The notes: generated by a model not told the origin, from the letters alone. 64,000 nucleotides of DNA from Komagataeibacter sucrofermentans DSM 15973 (GCF_040581405.1 NZ_CP137157.1:142001-206000); one strand, 5' to 3'; counted from the stretch's first letter, positions 8,551-18,518 are shown. Made by a program: numbers and translations.

Positions 8551-8586
8551 CCGGGTGGCGCCTTTTTTATACAAGGCGCCACCCGG
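8551..8586. terminator. Bidirectional hairpin between convergent genes
   Basis: CCGGGTGGCGCC (8551-8562) and GGCGCCACCCGG (8575-8586) form a perfect 12-bp stem around TTTTTTATACAA. The flanks and inner GGGTGGCGCC relate it to the dispersed hairpin repeat. It separates the phosphatase and sodC genes. Confidence 0.75.
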
Positions 8587-8638
8587 AAGCTTTTATTGTC
8601 TGATTATGGTGGACTGCGTCCCAACAGTCCCTGATCGG

Positions 8639-9199
8639 TCACCCGCCCTGATGGATGACGGCGCAGGCCACGCGGTCGCCCGCCCCGCCAATCGGCTGCG
8701 TGCGGTAATCATCGGGGTTGGCGTGGATGACAAGGGCGGACCCATCGGAATCGAGCAGCCCCGGGTGGCCGTCCGTGCCGTTAAGGGTCACCAGCGTCGA
8801 ATACAGTTCGACCGTCGCGTTGCCGTCCTGTCCAACGAAGATGTTGGGCAGGTCTCCCGCATCGTTCGCATTGGCGTTCAGCAGGCCATGAACCACCGGC
8901 GTCGCGGCATGGACATGCGCGCCTGCATCGGTGAATTTCGGCGGGCCGCAGATGCCTTTTTCATGGAAATGCACGCCGTGCCAGCCGGGAATCAGCCCGG
9001 TGGCCTCGATACGCAGCAGCACCCCCTTTGGCGCCGCTGTTACATGGATCGCCCCCCGCGCCGTGCCGTCCGTGCCCATCAGGGCGCCCGATGCCGTATC
9101 GGCCGCCCGGGCAGGGGTGGCGAACGCCGCGTAACCGCTGGCAAGGGAAAGCAGGCCAAGGGAAAACAGGCCAGAAAGTCGGAGACGTCGTGTGGGCAT
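8639..9199 (-). CDS. sodC: Superoxide dismutase [Cu-Zn], periplasmic
   Basis: 186 residues from the ATG at 9199, preceded by AAAAGGAAA. A signal peptide (LRLSGLFSLGLLSLASGYAA) ends near ARA-AD. The copper and zinc ligands are in GWHGVHFHEKG, the GAHVHAA loop, DGHPGLLDSDGSALVIHA and the C-terminal GGAGDRVACAVI segment. It converts superoxide to peroxide and oxygen in the periplasm, fitting an organism with a heavily oxidising respiratory chain. The frame is open upstream to 9475, but no signal peptide lies there. Confidence 0.95.
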   Translation of the reverse strand: MPTRRLRLSGLFSLGLLSLASGYAAFATPARAADTASGALMGTDGTARGAIHVTAAPKGVLLRIEATGLIPGWHGVHFHEKGICGPPKFTDAGAHVHAATPVVHGLLNANANDAGDLPNIFVGQDGNATVELYSTLVTLNGTDGHPGLLDSDGSALVIHANPDDYRTQPIGGAGDRVACAVIHQGG

Positions 9200-9519
9200 G
9201 GAGTGGATTTCCTTTTCGACGGCGGCGCACTGTCGCGCTCGGGCATGGAATGGCGGGGCCACGATGCATCGGCCGGTTTGCCCGGATGCTGCCCCCGCCC
9301 GCCATGACCCGGATGCCATGGGACGGGCATGCAGTCTCGACCCATGCGCGGGGAACCGGAATCCAACTCTTTGTGAAGGAGGGGCACCCGCAAGGAAAAA
9401 CGGCATCGCCGTGTTGCAGGCGAGGCTGGACATGTCCACACTCTTGCAGGACACGACGCCCTTGCCCAACGGCACCTGATGGATGGCGACCTGCGACAGC
9501 AGGCGTGCAAAGCAGGTGG

Positions 9520-9552
9520 TGAAGTTTTTGGGTGCCGCCTTTTTTCAGGAAA
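9520..9552. repeat. Half copy of the dispersed hairpin repeat
   Basis: GTGAAGTTTTTGGGTGCCGC followed by CTTTTTTCAGGAAAG. Only one arm is kept. The TCA inside it (9545-9547) is the stop codon of the minus-strand AAA+ gene, so the repeat forms the 3' border of that gene. Confidence 0.6.
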
Positions 9553-11635
9553 GAAAACCGATCTTGCGGTTGCCCTCGCGCCCTGCGGTTTCCGTGCGCA
9601 GGCGTTCGAGCAGTTCCTCCGGCGTTGGGTTTTCATCCAGCAGTCGCGCCCGGCGCAGCACCAGCGCGAAGTCCGATGGCACGAGCGTGTGCAGATGCCG
9701 CAGGCCCGCAGGTGCCGCCTGCCCGAAAAAACGCGAGAACGCATGGGCCGCCTGCTCTGCGTTCAGGTAGCCAAAGCGCGCGCGGAACAGGAAGCGGCGC
9801 ATGCTGGCCGGGTCCAGCTTTTCGACAAGGTTGGTGGTGCAGGCAAACGGTAGCGGGTGCTGCTCCATCCAGGTCAGCATCTCGTTGACCTGGCTGATCT
9901 CCCATGACCGCTCGGCGGAGCGGCGGTCGCCCAGCAGGCTGTCGGCTTCATCAATGATCAGGAAGGCCCCGCTGTCGCACGCCTCGGCAAAGGCTGCGGC
10001 GATCTGCTGCTCGCTCTGGCCTACATATTTGTCCAAAAGGTCGGAGGCCCGCTTCTGCAGCACCGGCATGTCCATCTCGGCCGCGAGGTGGCGGGCATAG
10101 GCACTCTTGCCCGAGCCCGGTGGCCCGGACAGCAGCAGCGAGACCGCACGGGGGGCTCCGGGGCGGGCAAGGCGCCGGGTCAGTGCCTGCAGGTCGCAAT
10201 CGGCGTTGATGAGGGTCGCGTCATAATCCGTTACGTCGGGCTGCGATGGCATGGGCATCTGCCCGCCCGCGGCAGCGCGTGCAATGCCGGTGGCGATCAG
10301 GCTGGCCATGGCCGAATCGCCGCCGGCAAGGTGGGTGGAGCGCAGCGCGTTGCGAAAGATGCCGGGTGCGGCCGGTATCGTGCGGGCAAGATCAGCCGCA
10401 TCCTGCGGGGCGAGGGCTACTTTCTCCTCACGCGCCATGTCCTGCCACAGTCGCGTGCGCACGCCGATGCCGGGCTGGCGCACCTCGATGCACAGCGCCA
10501 TGCGCCGGGCGATGGCGGGGCCGAGGGTATCGAGGTCGTTGGCGGTCCAGATCACCGGCGTGCCACCCTGCTCGAGCAGGCGGTGGAAGAACACGCGGCT
10601 GTAGGATTGCGGCGCGTCGAACAGGCTGGAGGTGAACAGATCCTCCGCCTCATCGAACAGGAGGATGGACTCGGTGTTGCGCAGCAGGCGCGTGCTGCAC
10701 CGCAGGTCGGCCAGGCGTTCATGGCGCGAGGGTTCATCGCCCGCGCTGTCGGCCTCGCCCACGGGGTAGAGCGTGGCCCCGATATGCCGCGCAAGGGTGG
10801 CGGCGAATTCGGTCTTGCCGGTGCCCGGCGGGCCATAAAGCAGGATATTGATGCCGCTGGCATGGGTGGCTACTGCCGCCTTGAGCAGCTTTGCCGCAAT
10901 CTCGGCCTGCTGGCCCAGATGGGCGAAGGCCTCCCACGGCAGGGTGGCCGTGCGGGGCTGGCCAAGCAGCATGGAGCGGATATCGCCCACCACGCTGGCG
11001 CGGCGGTTCATCAGCGCCATAAGCCGGGGCAGGAGCGTGATGTCGCCATCCTCGTCCACGGTCATCAGTCCGCTCATGCGCAGCTGGCCGTCGGGGGCGA
11101 GGGCCGTGGCAATCGCGTCCTCCTCCTGGCCGAGCAGCAGGTGCAGCAGCGGAATGTCCTCGCACAGGAACGGCCCGCGCGAGCGGTTTTCGCACAAATC
11201 ATCCCATAACTGCTCGAAATGCCCGTTCAGGCGGTAGCACATGGCAAGGCCGAGCACCTCGCTGGCAACGCTGCCAAGGCCGGTGGCGTGGCTGAGTTCA
11301 TCCAGCCAGGCATCCACGTAGCCCCGGTCATTTGCGTGCTGGAGGCGAATTTCCTCAAGCGCGTGGCCAAGGCGCTTCCACTCCGTGGCGGTGGGCGGGT
11401 TCTCGCCATCATGGCGGGGGGCGGCGGGCAGGTCCTTGTCGGGCAGGGCCAGATCGGGCTGGGCCTGCACCACGCAGCGCACGAGGGCACCGGCATCACG
11501 CGATCCGCGATGGATCGAACCATGCAGTACGCACAGCATTTCCAGCAGGCGGCGGGTCTCGCCGCGTACGCGCGGCGAGCGGGGCTGTACCGTCCTGCGG
11601 CGGGGTGCCGGTCGTCTGCTTTTGGCCAATGCCAT
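9545..11635 (-). CDS. Tandem AAA+ ATPase
   Basis: 696 residues with two ATPase modules. Module 1 has Walker A GPPGTGKT (268-275) and Walker B ILLFDEAE (about 324-331). Module 2 has Walker A GPPGSGKS (504-511) and Walker B FLIIDEADS (about 558-566). Between the modules is an arginine-rich helical lid. The N-terminal 230 residues are helical and unlike any domain I know. Two-module proteins of this type remodel other proteins or complexes. The basic N terminus (KSRRPAPRRRT) could bind nucleic acid. The gene lies 91 nt behind the next gene on the same strand, its likely partner. Confidence 0.75.
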   Translation of the reverse strand: MALAKSRRPAPRRRTVQPRSPRVRGETRRLLEMLCVLHGSIHRGSRDAGALVRCVVQAQPDLALPDKDLPAAPRHDGENPPTATEWKRLGHALEEIRLQHANDRGYVDAWLDELSHATGLGSVASEVLGLAMCYRLNGHFEQLWDDLCENRSRGPFLCEDIPLLHLLLGQEEDAIATALAPDGQLRMSGLMTVDEDGDITLLPRLMALMNRRASVVGDIRSMLLGQPRTATLPWEAFAHLGQQAEIAAKLLKAAVATHASGINILLYGPPGTGKTEFAATLARHIGATLYPVGEADSAGDEPSRHERLADLRCSTRLLRNTESILLFDEAEDLFTSSLFDAPQSYSRVFFHRLLEQGGTPVIWTANDLDTLGPAIARRMALCIEVRQPGIGVRTRLWQDMAREEKVALAPQDAADLARTIPAAPGIFRNALRSTHLAGGDSAMASLIATGIARAAAGGQMPMPSQPDVTDYDATLINADCDLQALTRRLARPGAPRAVSLLLSGPPGSGKSAYARHLAAEMDMPVLQKRASDLLDKYVGQSEQQIAAAFAEACDSGAFLIIDEADSLLGDRRSAERSWEISQVNEMLTWMEQHPLPFACTTNLVEKLDPASMRRFLFRARFGYLNAEQAAHAFSRFFGQAAPAGLRHLHTLVPSDFALVLRRARLLDENPTPEELLERLRTETAGREGNRKIGFLS

Positions 11636-11726
11636 ATATCGGGTCTCCTGCTATTCCTGCTGAATATAGGTATTGCAGGCCCGGATGTCGTGGGGGGAGA
11701 AGAATATGTTTTCTTCTCCCCCTGTC

Positions 11727-12722
11727 TTATCGCCCGTCAGAGAGGGCGAAGCCGGTTTCAACCCGGTTGAGCATGGCCACGAGTTCCGGCTGGCGCAGCG
11801 GGTCGGTGCCGGTGGTGACGTGGGCGTGGGCGCGCCTTTTCAGGCTGTCGACCATGTTGGGGCTGACCGGACGCCCGTCGCCCCGGCGCAGGAGTTCGGC
11901 AAGGCTCAGGCCCTGCTCATGGGCGGCATGGGCCACGGCAAAGGCCATGTGGTTGACGATGTTCTCGAACGCAGACCGCCCGAAACGCGACTGGCACCGG
12001 CTGAACTGCTCAAGGGCCGTGGCATAGCGCGCCACGGGGTCAGCCTGCCCCACGATGTGGAAGTGCCGGGCATGGTGGCGCGTGGCCTGGATGTGCTCCT
12101 CGCGCGCCTGGTCCCATTCGCCAATGGCGGCGCATTCCGTCTCGATCAGGCAGTGCAGCGCGCGGGCGTTGAGGCTGGCGGCAATGAAATCCGCGTGGGT
12201 GATGTCGTTCCACGCCAGCGGCTGGCCGGGGCGCTGCATGGCGAAGCGGAAGCCCCGATGCCCGTCAATGCCGTACACGATGGTGGTTTTGCCGCGATAG
12301 AGCGGATCGGTGCCGGTCACCATGATGTGGCCGCTATCGGCGCGGTGCATGTAATGCTGCCATGTCATGACATCGAGCATCGTTTCATCATCCACGTGCC
12401 GCGCGGTATGACGGTGGGCGTGCTCCATGAAATGCGGCGCCGACAGCCCCGTTACGGCGCGGGGCGAGAAATCGACCTGCCACCACACGCATGCCTTGAG
12501 CAGGTGAAAGGCCAGCGAATCACGTAGCTGCGCCAGCGCGTCATCCTCGGTGGCGAGGTTGTCGCGCTCGTTGTCGCACAGGGCTTTTACGGCCTGGAAG
12601 CGGTTGGCAAGCAGGTCGAGCTGCCGTGCTACGGGCTGCCAGGGGTCAAAGTAGCTTACCAGGCATTCCGGGCGGGAATGCTGCAGATGCCAGGCAGCCA
12701 GGGCGGTACGTGTTTCACGCAT
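11727..12722 (-). CDS. Uncharacterised 331-residue protein, operon partner of the tandem AAA+ ATPase
   Basis: Not a family I recognise. 331 residues from the ATG at 12722, with AAGGA at the right distance. It is soluble, rich in His and Trp (ACVWWQVDFSP, MEHAHRHTARHV, TWQHYMHRADSGH) and mostly helical. A central segment (IMVTGTDPLYRGKTTIVYGIDGH, split) contains a GxD and a lysine-rich turn but no proper P-loop. It is the first gene of the unit and ends 91 nt before the ATPase, so it may be a substrate adaptor or a client of it. Confidence 0.6.
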   Translation of the reverse strand: MRETRTALAAWHLQHSRPECLVSYFDPWQPVARQLDLLANRFQAVKALCDNERDNLATEDDALAQLRDSLAFHLLKACVWWQVDFSPRAVTGLSAPHFMEHAHRHTARHVDDETMLDVMTWQHYMHRADSGHIMVTGTDPLYRGKTTIVYGIDGHRGFRFAMQRPGQPLAWNDITHADFIAASLNARALHCLIETECAAIGEWDQAREEHIQATRHHARHFHIVGQADPVARYATALEQFSRCQSRFGRSAFENIVNHMAFAVAHAAHEQGLSLAELLRRGDGRPVSPNMVDSLKRRAHAHVTTGTDPLRQPELVAMLNRVETGFALSDGR

Positions 12723-13140
12723 CGGACGGTCCTTGAAGTATCTGTGGCCAGAACGGGCGGTACTGGTGGTGGAGCGGGCAGAACGGGCCTGCACCGCGCG
12801 GAGCCATGCGCCACAGGGATGGGGGCAGGGTCACATGGGAGGGGTGGCATGCGCCTTGTTATGGGGCTGGGGCTTGCATGCAGGATCGTTGAGCGCCGTA
12901 TTGATGTATATCATAGGCATATTATGTGATAATAGTAATTAATATCACATTAAATCCACGACAGGTTTCCCCTGGCTGAACGGATAGGTCTCTTTCAGTC
13001 CTGCAAGACAACGACGTGGCGAGCGCGGTGGTTTCCACCCAATTGCGCCTGCCCGCCTGTTATGGTGGCCAGCGGATTTGCCAAGACCGATGGGCTGCAA
13101 TATCCAGATATCATCGTAACGCAATGGATATGGCAGGAAA
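12723..13140. other. Divergent promoter region between the AAA+ unit and panB
   Basis: 418 nt without a convincing ORF. The AT-rich part (12895-12960) contains the dyad at 12921-12952, listed separately. Promoters for both flanking transcription units are expected here. Confidence 0.5.
12921..12952. promoter_or_regulatory. AT-rich dyad, possible operator
   Basis: TTATGTGATAAT and AATATCACATTA flank a short core; 9 of 12 positions pair. The TGTGAT and ATCACA half-sites (12925-12930 and 12944-12949) are set too far apart for a standard CRP or FNR site. It lies roughly 190-220 nt from both divergent starts. Confidence 0.35.
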
Positions 13141-13980
13141 ATGGCAGGCATGGGCAAGGGCGAGCAGCCCCGGCGGCGGACCATCCGCGATGTGCGCAAG
13201 GGCGCGGAACCCGGTGTATGGCTTACGGCCTATACCGCGCCCATGGCCCGCAGGCTCGATGCGCATGTCGATGTGATGCTGGTGGGGGATTCGCTGGGTA
13301 TGGTGGTGTACGGCATGCCCGATACGCTGGCCGTGAGCATGGACATGATGATTGCCCATGGCGCGGCCGTGGTCCGGGCCTCGCAGCGTGCGCTGGTGGT
13401 GGTGGACATGCCCTTTGGTTCCTATCAGGAATCGCCGCGGCAGGCCTTTCGCAACGCCGCCCGCCTCATGGCTGAAACCGGCTGCGGCGCGGTCAAGCTG
13501 GAGGGTGGGGTGGAAATGGCCGAAACCGTGCGCTTTCTGGCCGAGCGCGGCATTCCCGTCTGCGGGCACGTGGGGCTGATGCCGCAGGCGGTCAACGCCA
13601 CGGGCGGCTTTCGCACGCAGGGGCGTGACGAGGCGCAGGCGCGCAAGGTGCGTGATGATGCCCATGCCATCGCGGATGCGGGTGCCTTTGCCGTGGTGCT
13701 CGAGGGCACGGTCGAATCCGTCTCGCGTGAGATCGTGGCCGCCGTGCCGGTGCCGGTGATCGGCATCGGGGCCTCGCCTGCGTGTGATGGGCAGGTGCTG
13801 GTTGTTGATGACATGCTGGGCGTGTTCGGCACGGCCACCCCGCGCTTCGTGCGCCGCTATGCCGATGTGGGCGATGTGATTGACGGCGCCGTGGCCCGGT
13901 ATGCCGAGGATGTGCGCACCCGCCGCTTTCCGGGGCCGGAAGAATGTTTTGGCATCCGCCGCGCGGTCACGCCGGGATGA
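13141..13980 (+). CDS. panB: 3-methyl-2-oxobutanoate hydroxymethyltransferase
   Basis: 279 residues. The enzyme adds a one-carbon unit from methylenetetrahydrofolate to ketoisovalerate, giving ketopantoate, the first step of pantothenate synthesis. Family marks: [31 protein letters not shown] (magnesium site), [36 protein letters not shown], the general base in [14 protein letters not shown], and [15 protein letters not shown]. Its last four bases overlap the start of the carrier gene, so the two are translated as a pair. No panC follows. Confidence 0.95.
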   Translation: MAGMGKGEQPRRRTIRDVRKGAEPGVWLTAYTAPMARRLDAHVDVMLVGDSLGMVVYGMPDTLAVSMDMMIAHGAAVVRASQRALVVVDMPFGSYQESPRQAFRNAARLMAETGCGAVKLEGGVEMAETVRFLAERGIPVCGHVGLMPQAVNATGGFRTQGRDEAQARKVRDDAHAIADAGAFAVVLEGTVESVSREIVAAVPVPVIGIGASPACDGQVLVVDDMLGVFGTATPRFVRRYADVGDVIDGAVARYAEDVRTRRFPGPEECFGIRRAVTPG

Positions 13981-15347
13981 CGCGCCCGCCCGCGCCGGTG
14001 CCGCCTCCTTCCCCCCGCGTGGGCCTGAAGGAGATCGTGGCATTTGGCGCGGGTGATGCGGGCTTCAACATCATCTGGGGGCTGATGCTCAGCTACCTGG
14101 CGTATTTCTATACCGAAATCTGCTTTTTTCCCGCCCGCATGGTGGGGTTCATGCTGCTTGCCGCCCGCGCGGCCAGCCTCGTGACCGATCCGGCGGTGGG
14201 GCTGTGGATCGACCGCAGGCCCGCGGGCCATCAGGCCTTGCCGCTGCTGCGCGGCGGGCTTGTGCCGTTCATGGTGCTGGTGGTGCTGACCTTCGTGCCG
14301 CTGCCCCATGGCTGGCCCATCGTGGCGCGCGGGCTGTGCGCGGGCGTGGCCTATATGGGGCTGTGCGTGAGCTATGGGGTGGTCAATACCGCCTATGGGG
14401 TCATGACCAGCCTGATTTCATCCGATCCCGCCATCCGCCTGCGCCTGGCCACGAGCCGCATGGTGGGGGCCACGCTTGGCGGGCTTGTGGTCAGCATGGC
14501 CACCCTGCCTGCCGTGGATTTTCTGGGTCATGGCAACCGGCAGGCGGGCTTTGCCCTGTTCATGACGGGAGTGGCGTGCGTGGTGGGGCTGCTGGTGTGG
14601 CTGCCTGCGCGGCTGTGCCATGAGCGCGTGGCGACGGATGGCGGCAATGTGGCGCCCCGGCAGCTTGTCGTGTCGCTGCTGGCCAACCGGGCATGGCGGC
14701 GGCTGACGGGCGCCATGCTGCTGACCATGCTGGGCAGCACCTTCCTGTTCGGCGCGCTGGTGTATGACGTGCGTTACGTTTTGCACGCGGGCGACCACAT
14801 GGCGGGCTGGCTGCTGGGCATGATGAGCGTGATGGTGCTGGCCGGGTGCGGCCTGTCCCTGCCTTTGTGCGCGCGGTGGGGCCCGGGCGCGGTCATGCGG
14901 CGCGGCACGGTTGCGGCGGGGGGCATCCTGCTGCTGGCCTACGGGCTGCCCGCGCGGCTGGATGTGACCGTGGTGGGGCTGGCGCTGTTCGGGCTGTGCG
15001 TGGGCGTGTGCAACCCGGCCTGTTTCACCCTGCTGGCCCACGCCATGCGGCATGAAGGGGGTGCGGAGGGCCTGCACGCGGTGGGGCTGGGCTGGGCGCT
15101 CAATTCCATGGCGTCAAAAATGGCGTTCGACATTGGCGGCAGCCTGCTGGCGGGCGTGCTGGCGGCGGCGGGCCTGGTCAGTGGCGCGGGCGGGCAGACG
15201 GCGCATGCGCAGGCGGGCCTTCATGCAGGTTTCCTGCTGGTGCCCGCCGTGCTGTACCTGCTGGCGGGCGGGGTGGTGCTGCGCGGGCTTGCGGCTCAGA
15301 ACCCCGTGGCGGCGGTAAACAGAACGGCCAGCCCGCCACCCACGTAA
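13977..15347 (+). CDS. MFS/GPH-type sugar-cation symporter-like transporter
   Basis: 456 residues with about twelve hydrophobic spans. The start [19 protein letters not shown] followed by FYTEICF and [11 protein letters not shown] is typical of the glycoside-pentoside-hexuronide (melibiose carrier) branch. The ATG is in the ATGA overlap with panB. The substrate is unknown; the coupling to panB hints at a ketopantoate- or coenzyme-related compound, but this is inference. The last 52 nt overlap the 3' end of the convergent receptor gene. Confidence 0.8.
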   Translation: MTRPPAPVPPPSPRVGLKEIVAFGAGDAGFNIIWGLMLSYLAYFYTEICFFPARMVGFMLLAARAASLVTDPAVGLWIDRRPAGHQALPLLRGGLVPFMVLVVLTFVPLPHGWPIVARGLCAGVAYMGLCVSYGVVNTAYGVMTSLISSDPAIRLRLATSRMVGATLGGLVVSMATLPAVDFLGHGNRQAGFALFMTGVACVVGLLVWLPARLCHERVATDGGNVAPRQLVVSLLANRAWRRLTGAMLLTMLGSTFLFGALVYDVRYVLHAGDHMAGWLLGMMSVMVLAGCGLSLPLCARWGPGAVMRRGTVAAGGILLLAYGLPARLDVTVVGLALFGLCVGVCNPACFTLLAHAMRHEGGAEGLHAVGLGWALNSMASKMAFDIGGSLLAGVLAAAGLVSGAGGQTAHAQAGLHAGFLLVPAVLYLLAGGVVLRGLAAQNPVAAVNRTASPPPT

Positions 15348-17623
15348 TATTGCGGCCCATCGGCCTTGGTGAGCGTGGGTGTGGCCACGCCGGAGAGGTA
15401 ATGCTGGTTGGTGATGTTGATGAAGTTCATGCGGAATTCGGGGTGCGAGAGGAAGGCATGGTCATCCATGCGGTAACCGATGGCGAGGTTGCCCGTAGTG
15501 TGGTCGGGCATGCGCTCGTCATTCATGAAGGTTGAATACTGCCGCCCGGTATAGTGCACCGAGGCCAGCCCGAAGAAATGCCCGTCATCATAGCTCAGCC
15601 CTGCCGAGGCCTGGAGTGTCGGGCTTTCCACCGCCATTTTGCCGCGCGTGGCCAGCATGCCGGTGGCGGACGGGATGTCGCTGTCGATGGTGGCGTGCAG
15701 GTATTCGCCCGACAGGTAGGGTGCCCAATGGTGCCACGGCTTGAGCCCGATCTCCACATCCACCCCGCGTGAGGTCTGGCCACCACCGTTGATGGTGGAA
15801 TCGACCTGCGCGCCATTTACGTTGAGCAGGGTCTGGATTTCGCGGTTGGTGAAATTGTAATTGAACAGCGTCAGGCTGCCCACGATCAGGTCGCCATTGT
15901 AGCGGTAGCCCAACTCCTCGGACACGGAATATTCGTTTTTAAGCTGCGTTGCGGTGCCGCTGGCCGTTACCCCGCCAAACAGCGCGCTTTCATCAGGCGT
16001 GCGGAAATTGGTGGTGGTGTTGAAGAACACCATGTGCCGCGGCGTGATCTGGTAGCGGATGGCGATGCGCGGCAGCGGTGTGGCGCTGTTGCTGCCCGCC
16101 GCCGTCTGCACTCCACCCGATGTGGTGGTGCCGGTGCGGTCGAGCATGACCTCCTTGAAGCCCACATCTACCATCAGCTTCTTGCGCAGGAAATGCATCC
16201 GGTCGCCGATATAGAGCGCATTGGTCTGCGAGATCATGTGGTAGCTGCCCGCGTCAACCTGCTGGCCGCTGGCATCAAGCAGGGTGCGGCTGATGCGGTC
16301 CACCCAGATATCGGGGGCGTAGCCCTGCGCGTTGACCGGGGTGAAGGGCTGGTGCTCGCTGTCGTCGGAGTAGTCGTACCAGTAGCCAAACACGAGGTCA
16401 TGGTTGCCAAGCTGCCAGTCGAGGGTTGCGTTGAAGCCCGAGCGGTAGCTGGTCTGGGTCCAGTTCGAGCGCACCACCGTGCCCGCATCCGCCCCGCCTG
16501 AAAGCCCGGCATCGCCCAGCGTCGTGCCGCCGGGGTCGTTGCCGTAGCTCCACTGGGCATAGGGCGTGACCTTGAGGTGCAGCCCGCGCGCCAGCGTAAA
16601 GCGCGCGGGGGCGGCAAGATAGGCAATGCGCTCGGGCTGGCGGTACAGCGCCCAGTAATCGGTGCCGCCTGCGGCGTTGTTCGGGTTGTAGGTGGCGGCA
16701 AGGTTGTTGGCCGCGCCATGCACGCCCTGGGCCTGCCAGCCGGACTTGTCGACCGGCGGGTAGTAGCTGGCCACCATGGTGTTCCATGTGCCGATCAGCG
16801 AGACCCGGTTGCCCTGCCCCCATTCGCGCAGGAACTTGAAGTCGATATGCTGGCGCTCGTCATGCCCAGGCCCGCGCCAGTTATCGGTATAGCCATGCGA
16901 GTAGGACACGAAGCCACGCAGGCCGGTATGCCCGATCTGCCCGGTTTCCAGCCGCAGGAACTGGCGGTTGGTGTTGTAGGAGCCATAAGAGACATCCGCA
17001 TACCCCCCCGCCCGCATGGACGGGTCGCGGAAGGTCATGCTCATCAGCCCGCCAGCCGCGTTGAGCACGGGGGAGTCGAGATCGGCTGACCCCTGCGCAA
17101 GCGAAACGCTCTGGTAATTCTCGGTATCGGCGAACTGGCCGGGATAGCCGTTATAATAGGCAATATCGTTGAGCGGCATGCCCTCGAGCACATAACCCAG
17201 CGAATCCCCGCCCAGCCCCCGCACGCTGATATTGCTCTGCGGTGAAAAGCCCAGCGCGTCGGATGAGGAGACATTGGCGCCGGGCAGCAGGCTGACCATG
17301 TCGAACGCGGTGGCGCTTGGCGCCTGCTTGCGCATGAAATCCGTGCCGATGGTGCTGACCGATTTTGCCGCATTCTCCACCCGGATCAGCCCGCCACCGG
17401 GCTCGGTGCCCACCACGCGCTGGCTGGTTACGGTCAGCGTTTCCACCTTGCCGGTAGCGGGCGGGCGGGGCGGCTTTGCCGGGGTGGGCTGCGTGGTGCT
17501 GTCATCGGCCACCGCCATGCCCGGCCCGAGGCCGAGCAGCGTGCTGAGCGCCACCGTGAGTACATGCAGGCGGCCAGCTGATGGTGCGGAGAACACGACG
17601 GGGCGGCAGGGCGGGCGCGGCAT
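15296..17623 (-). CDS. TonB-dependent receptor
   Basis: 775 residues from the ATG at 17623 (CAGGAA upstream). The signal segment is followed by a proline-rich linker, a TonB-box-like VETLTVTSQRV, a plug domain (SNISVRGLGGDSLGYVLEGM) and a barrel ending in an aromatic residue (TAATGF). It lets a nutrient cross the outer membrane with TonB energy. The substrate is not evident; the barrel contains no heme or cobalamin hallmark that I can see. It diverges from phoU-phoB with 172 nt between, so phosphate control is possible. Confidence 0.9.
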   Translation of the reverse strand: MPRPPCRPVVFSAPSAGRLHVLTVALSTLLGLGPGMAVADDSTTQPTPAKPPRPPATGKVETLTVTSQRVVGTEPGGGLIRVENAAKSVSTIGTDFMRKQAPSATAFDMVSLLPGANVSSSDALGFSPQSNISVRGLGGDSLGYVLEGMPLNDIAYYNGYPGQFADTENYQSVSLAQGSADLDSPVLNAAGGLMSMTFRDPSMRAGGYADVSYGSYNTNRQFLRLETGQIGHTGLRGFVSYSHGYTDNWRGPGHDERQHIDFKFLREWGQGNRVSLIGTWNTMVASYYPPVDKSGWQAQGVHGAANNLAATYNPNNAAGGTDYWALYRQPERIAYLAAPARFTLARGLHLKVTPYAQWSYGNDPGGTTLGDAGLSGGADAGTVVRSNWTQTSYRSGFNATLDWQLGNHDLVFGYWYDYSDDSEHQPFTPVNAQGYAPDIWVDRISRTLLDASGQQVDAGSYHMISQTNALYIGDRMHFLRKKLMVDVGFKEVMLDRTGTTTSGGVQTAAGSNSATPLPRIAIRYQITPRHMVFFNTTTNFRTPDESALFGGVTASGTATQLKNEYSVSEELGYRYNGDLIVGSLTLFNYNFTNREIQTLLNVNGAQVDSTINGGGQTSRGVDVEIGLKPWHHWAPYLSGEYLHATIDSDIPSATGMLATRGKMAVESPTLQASAGLSYDDGHFFGLASVHYTGRQYSTFMNDERMPDHTTGNLAIGYRMDDHAFLSHPEFRMNFINITNQHYLSGVATPTLTKADGPQYYVGGGLAVLFTAATGF

Positions 17624-17795
17624 GGGGGCGTTCCTGAAAAAAAATCTTTTTATTTCATTATTCTGTCTCATCCGGGTGGGATATGACATCGTCTTGAACA
17701 AATCGGGGACCGATATAGTATAGCCCCATAAGGCATTGTAAGCCCTGTTATCGGGCGGATCGTGCATAATTGCGCGGGCAGGCAGGCAAAAAAGG

Positions 17796-18509
17796 GTGCA
17801 GGTGGTGGGACAGGAATCAGCACATATCGTACGCAGTTACGAGCAGGACCTCGAACAGTTGCGTTCCATGATGGCGCGCATGGGCGGACTGGTGGAACGC
17901 CAGACCTCGCAGGCCATTGCCGCCATCGCCGACCGTGACGAGAACGCCGCCGGCATCGCAGCCGACCTCGACCCGCAGGTTGATGCGCTTGAGCGCGATG
18001 TCGAGGCGATGGTGATCCGCATCCTCGCCCTGCGCTCGCCCGTGGCGGGCGACCTGCGCGAGGTGGTTTCGGCACTCAAGATCACCGGCGACATGGAACG
18101 CATCGGCGATTGCGCCGCCTCCATCGCACGGCGTTCGCTGCGGGCCGAGCTGCTGGCCTCGCGCATTTCGCTTAGCGGCCTGCGCAGCATGGGCCGCCTG
18201 GTGCAGGACAATTTGCGCCGCGCCATCGATGCCATGAGCCAGCGCGACCCCGATCTCGCGCGGGAGGTGTGGCAGTCCGATACGGCGGTGGATGAACTTT
18301 ACAACGCCATGTTCCGCGAGCTCGTGACCTACATGATGGAAGACCCGCGCAATATCGGGCCATGCACTCACCTGCTGTTCATTGCCAAGAACCTTGAGCG
18401 CATCGGCGACCACGCCACCAACATTGCCGAGCGCGTGTATTACACCGCCACCGGCGAGATCCTGCCCGTGGTGCGGCCGCGCGGCGGGTTCTCGGGCCAG
18501 GGAGGCTAG
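17796..18509 (+). CDS. phoU: Phosphate signalling protein PhoU
   Basis: 237 residues from a GTG at 17796; GTGs at 17802 and 17805 are alternatives and the site AAAAAAGGG favours one of these. Two PhoU three-helix repeats are visible, each with the metal-binding pattern: DMERIGDCAASIA (first) and NLERIGDHATNIAERVYY (second). PhoU restrains PhoR-PhoB signalling through the Pst transporter. pst genes and phoR are not adjacent; phoB follows after 9 nt. Confidence 0.95.
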   Translation: MQVVGQESAHIVRSYEQDLEQLRSMMARMGGLVERQTSQAIAAIADRDENAAGIAADLDPQVDALERDVEAMVIRILALRSPVAGDLREVVSALKITGDMERIGDCAASIARRSLRAELLASRISLSGLRSMGRLVQDNLRRAIDAMSQRDPDLAREVWQSDTAVDELYNAMFRELVTYMMEDPRNIGPCTHLLFIAKNLERIGDHATNIAERVYYTATGEILPVVRPRGGFSGQGG

Positions 18510-18518
18510 ACCCTGTCC

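Noticed and set aside
17640-17720. Possible Pho box between the TonB receptor and phoU
   Set aside because: Only one half-site like TGTCATA was seen; the second repeat at the required 11-nt spacing is missing.
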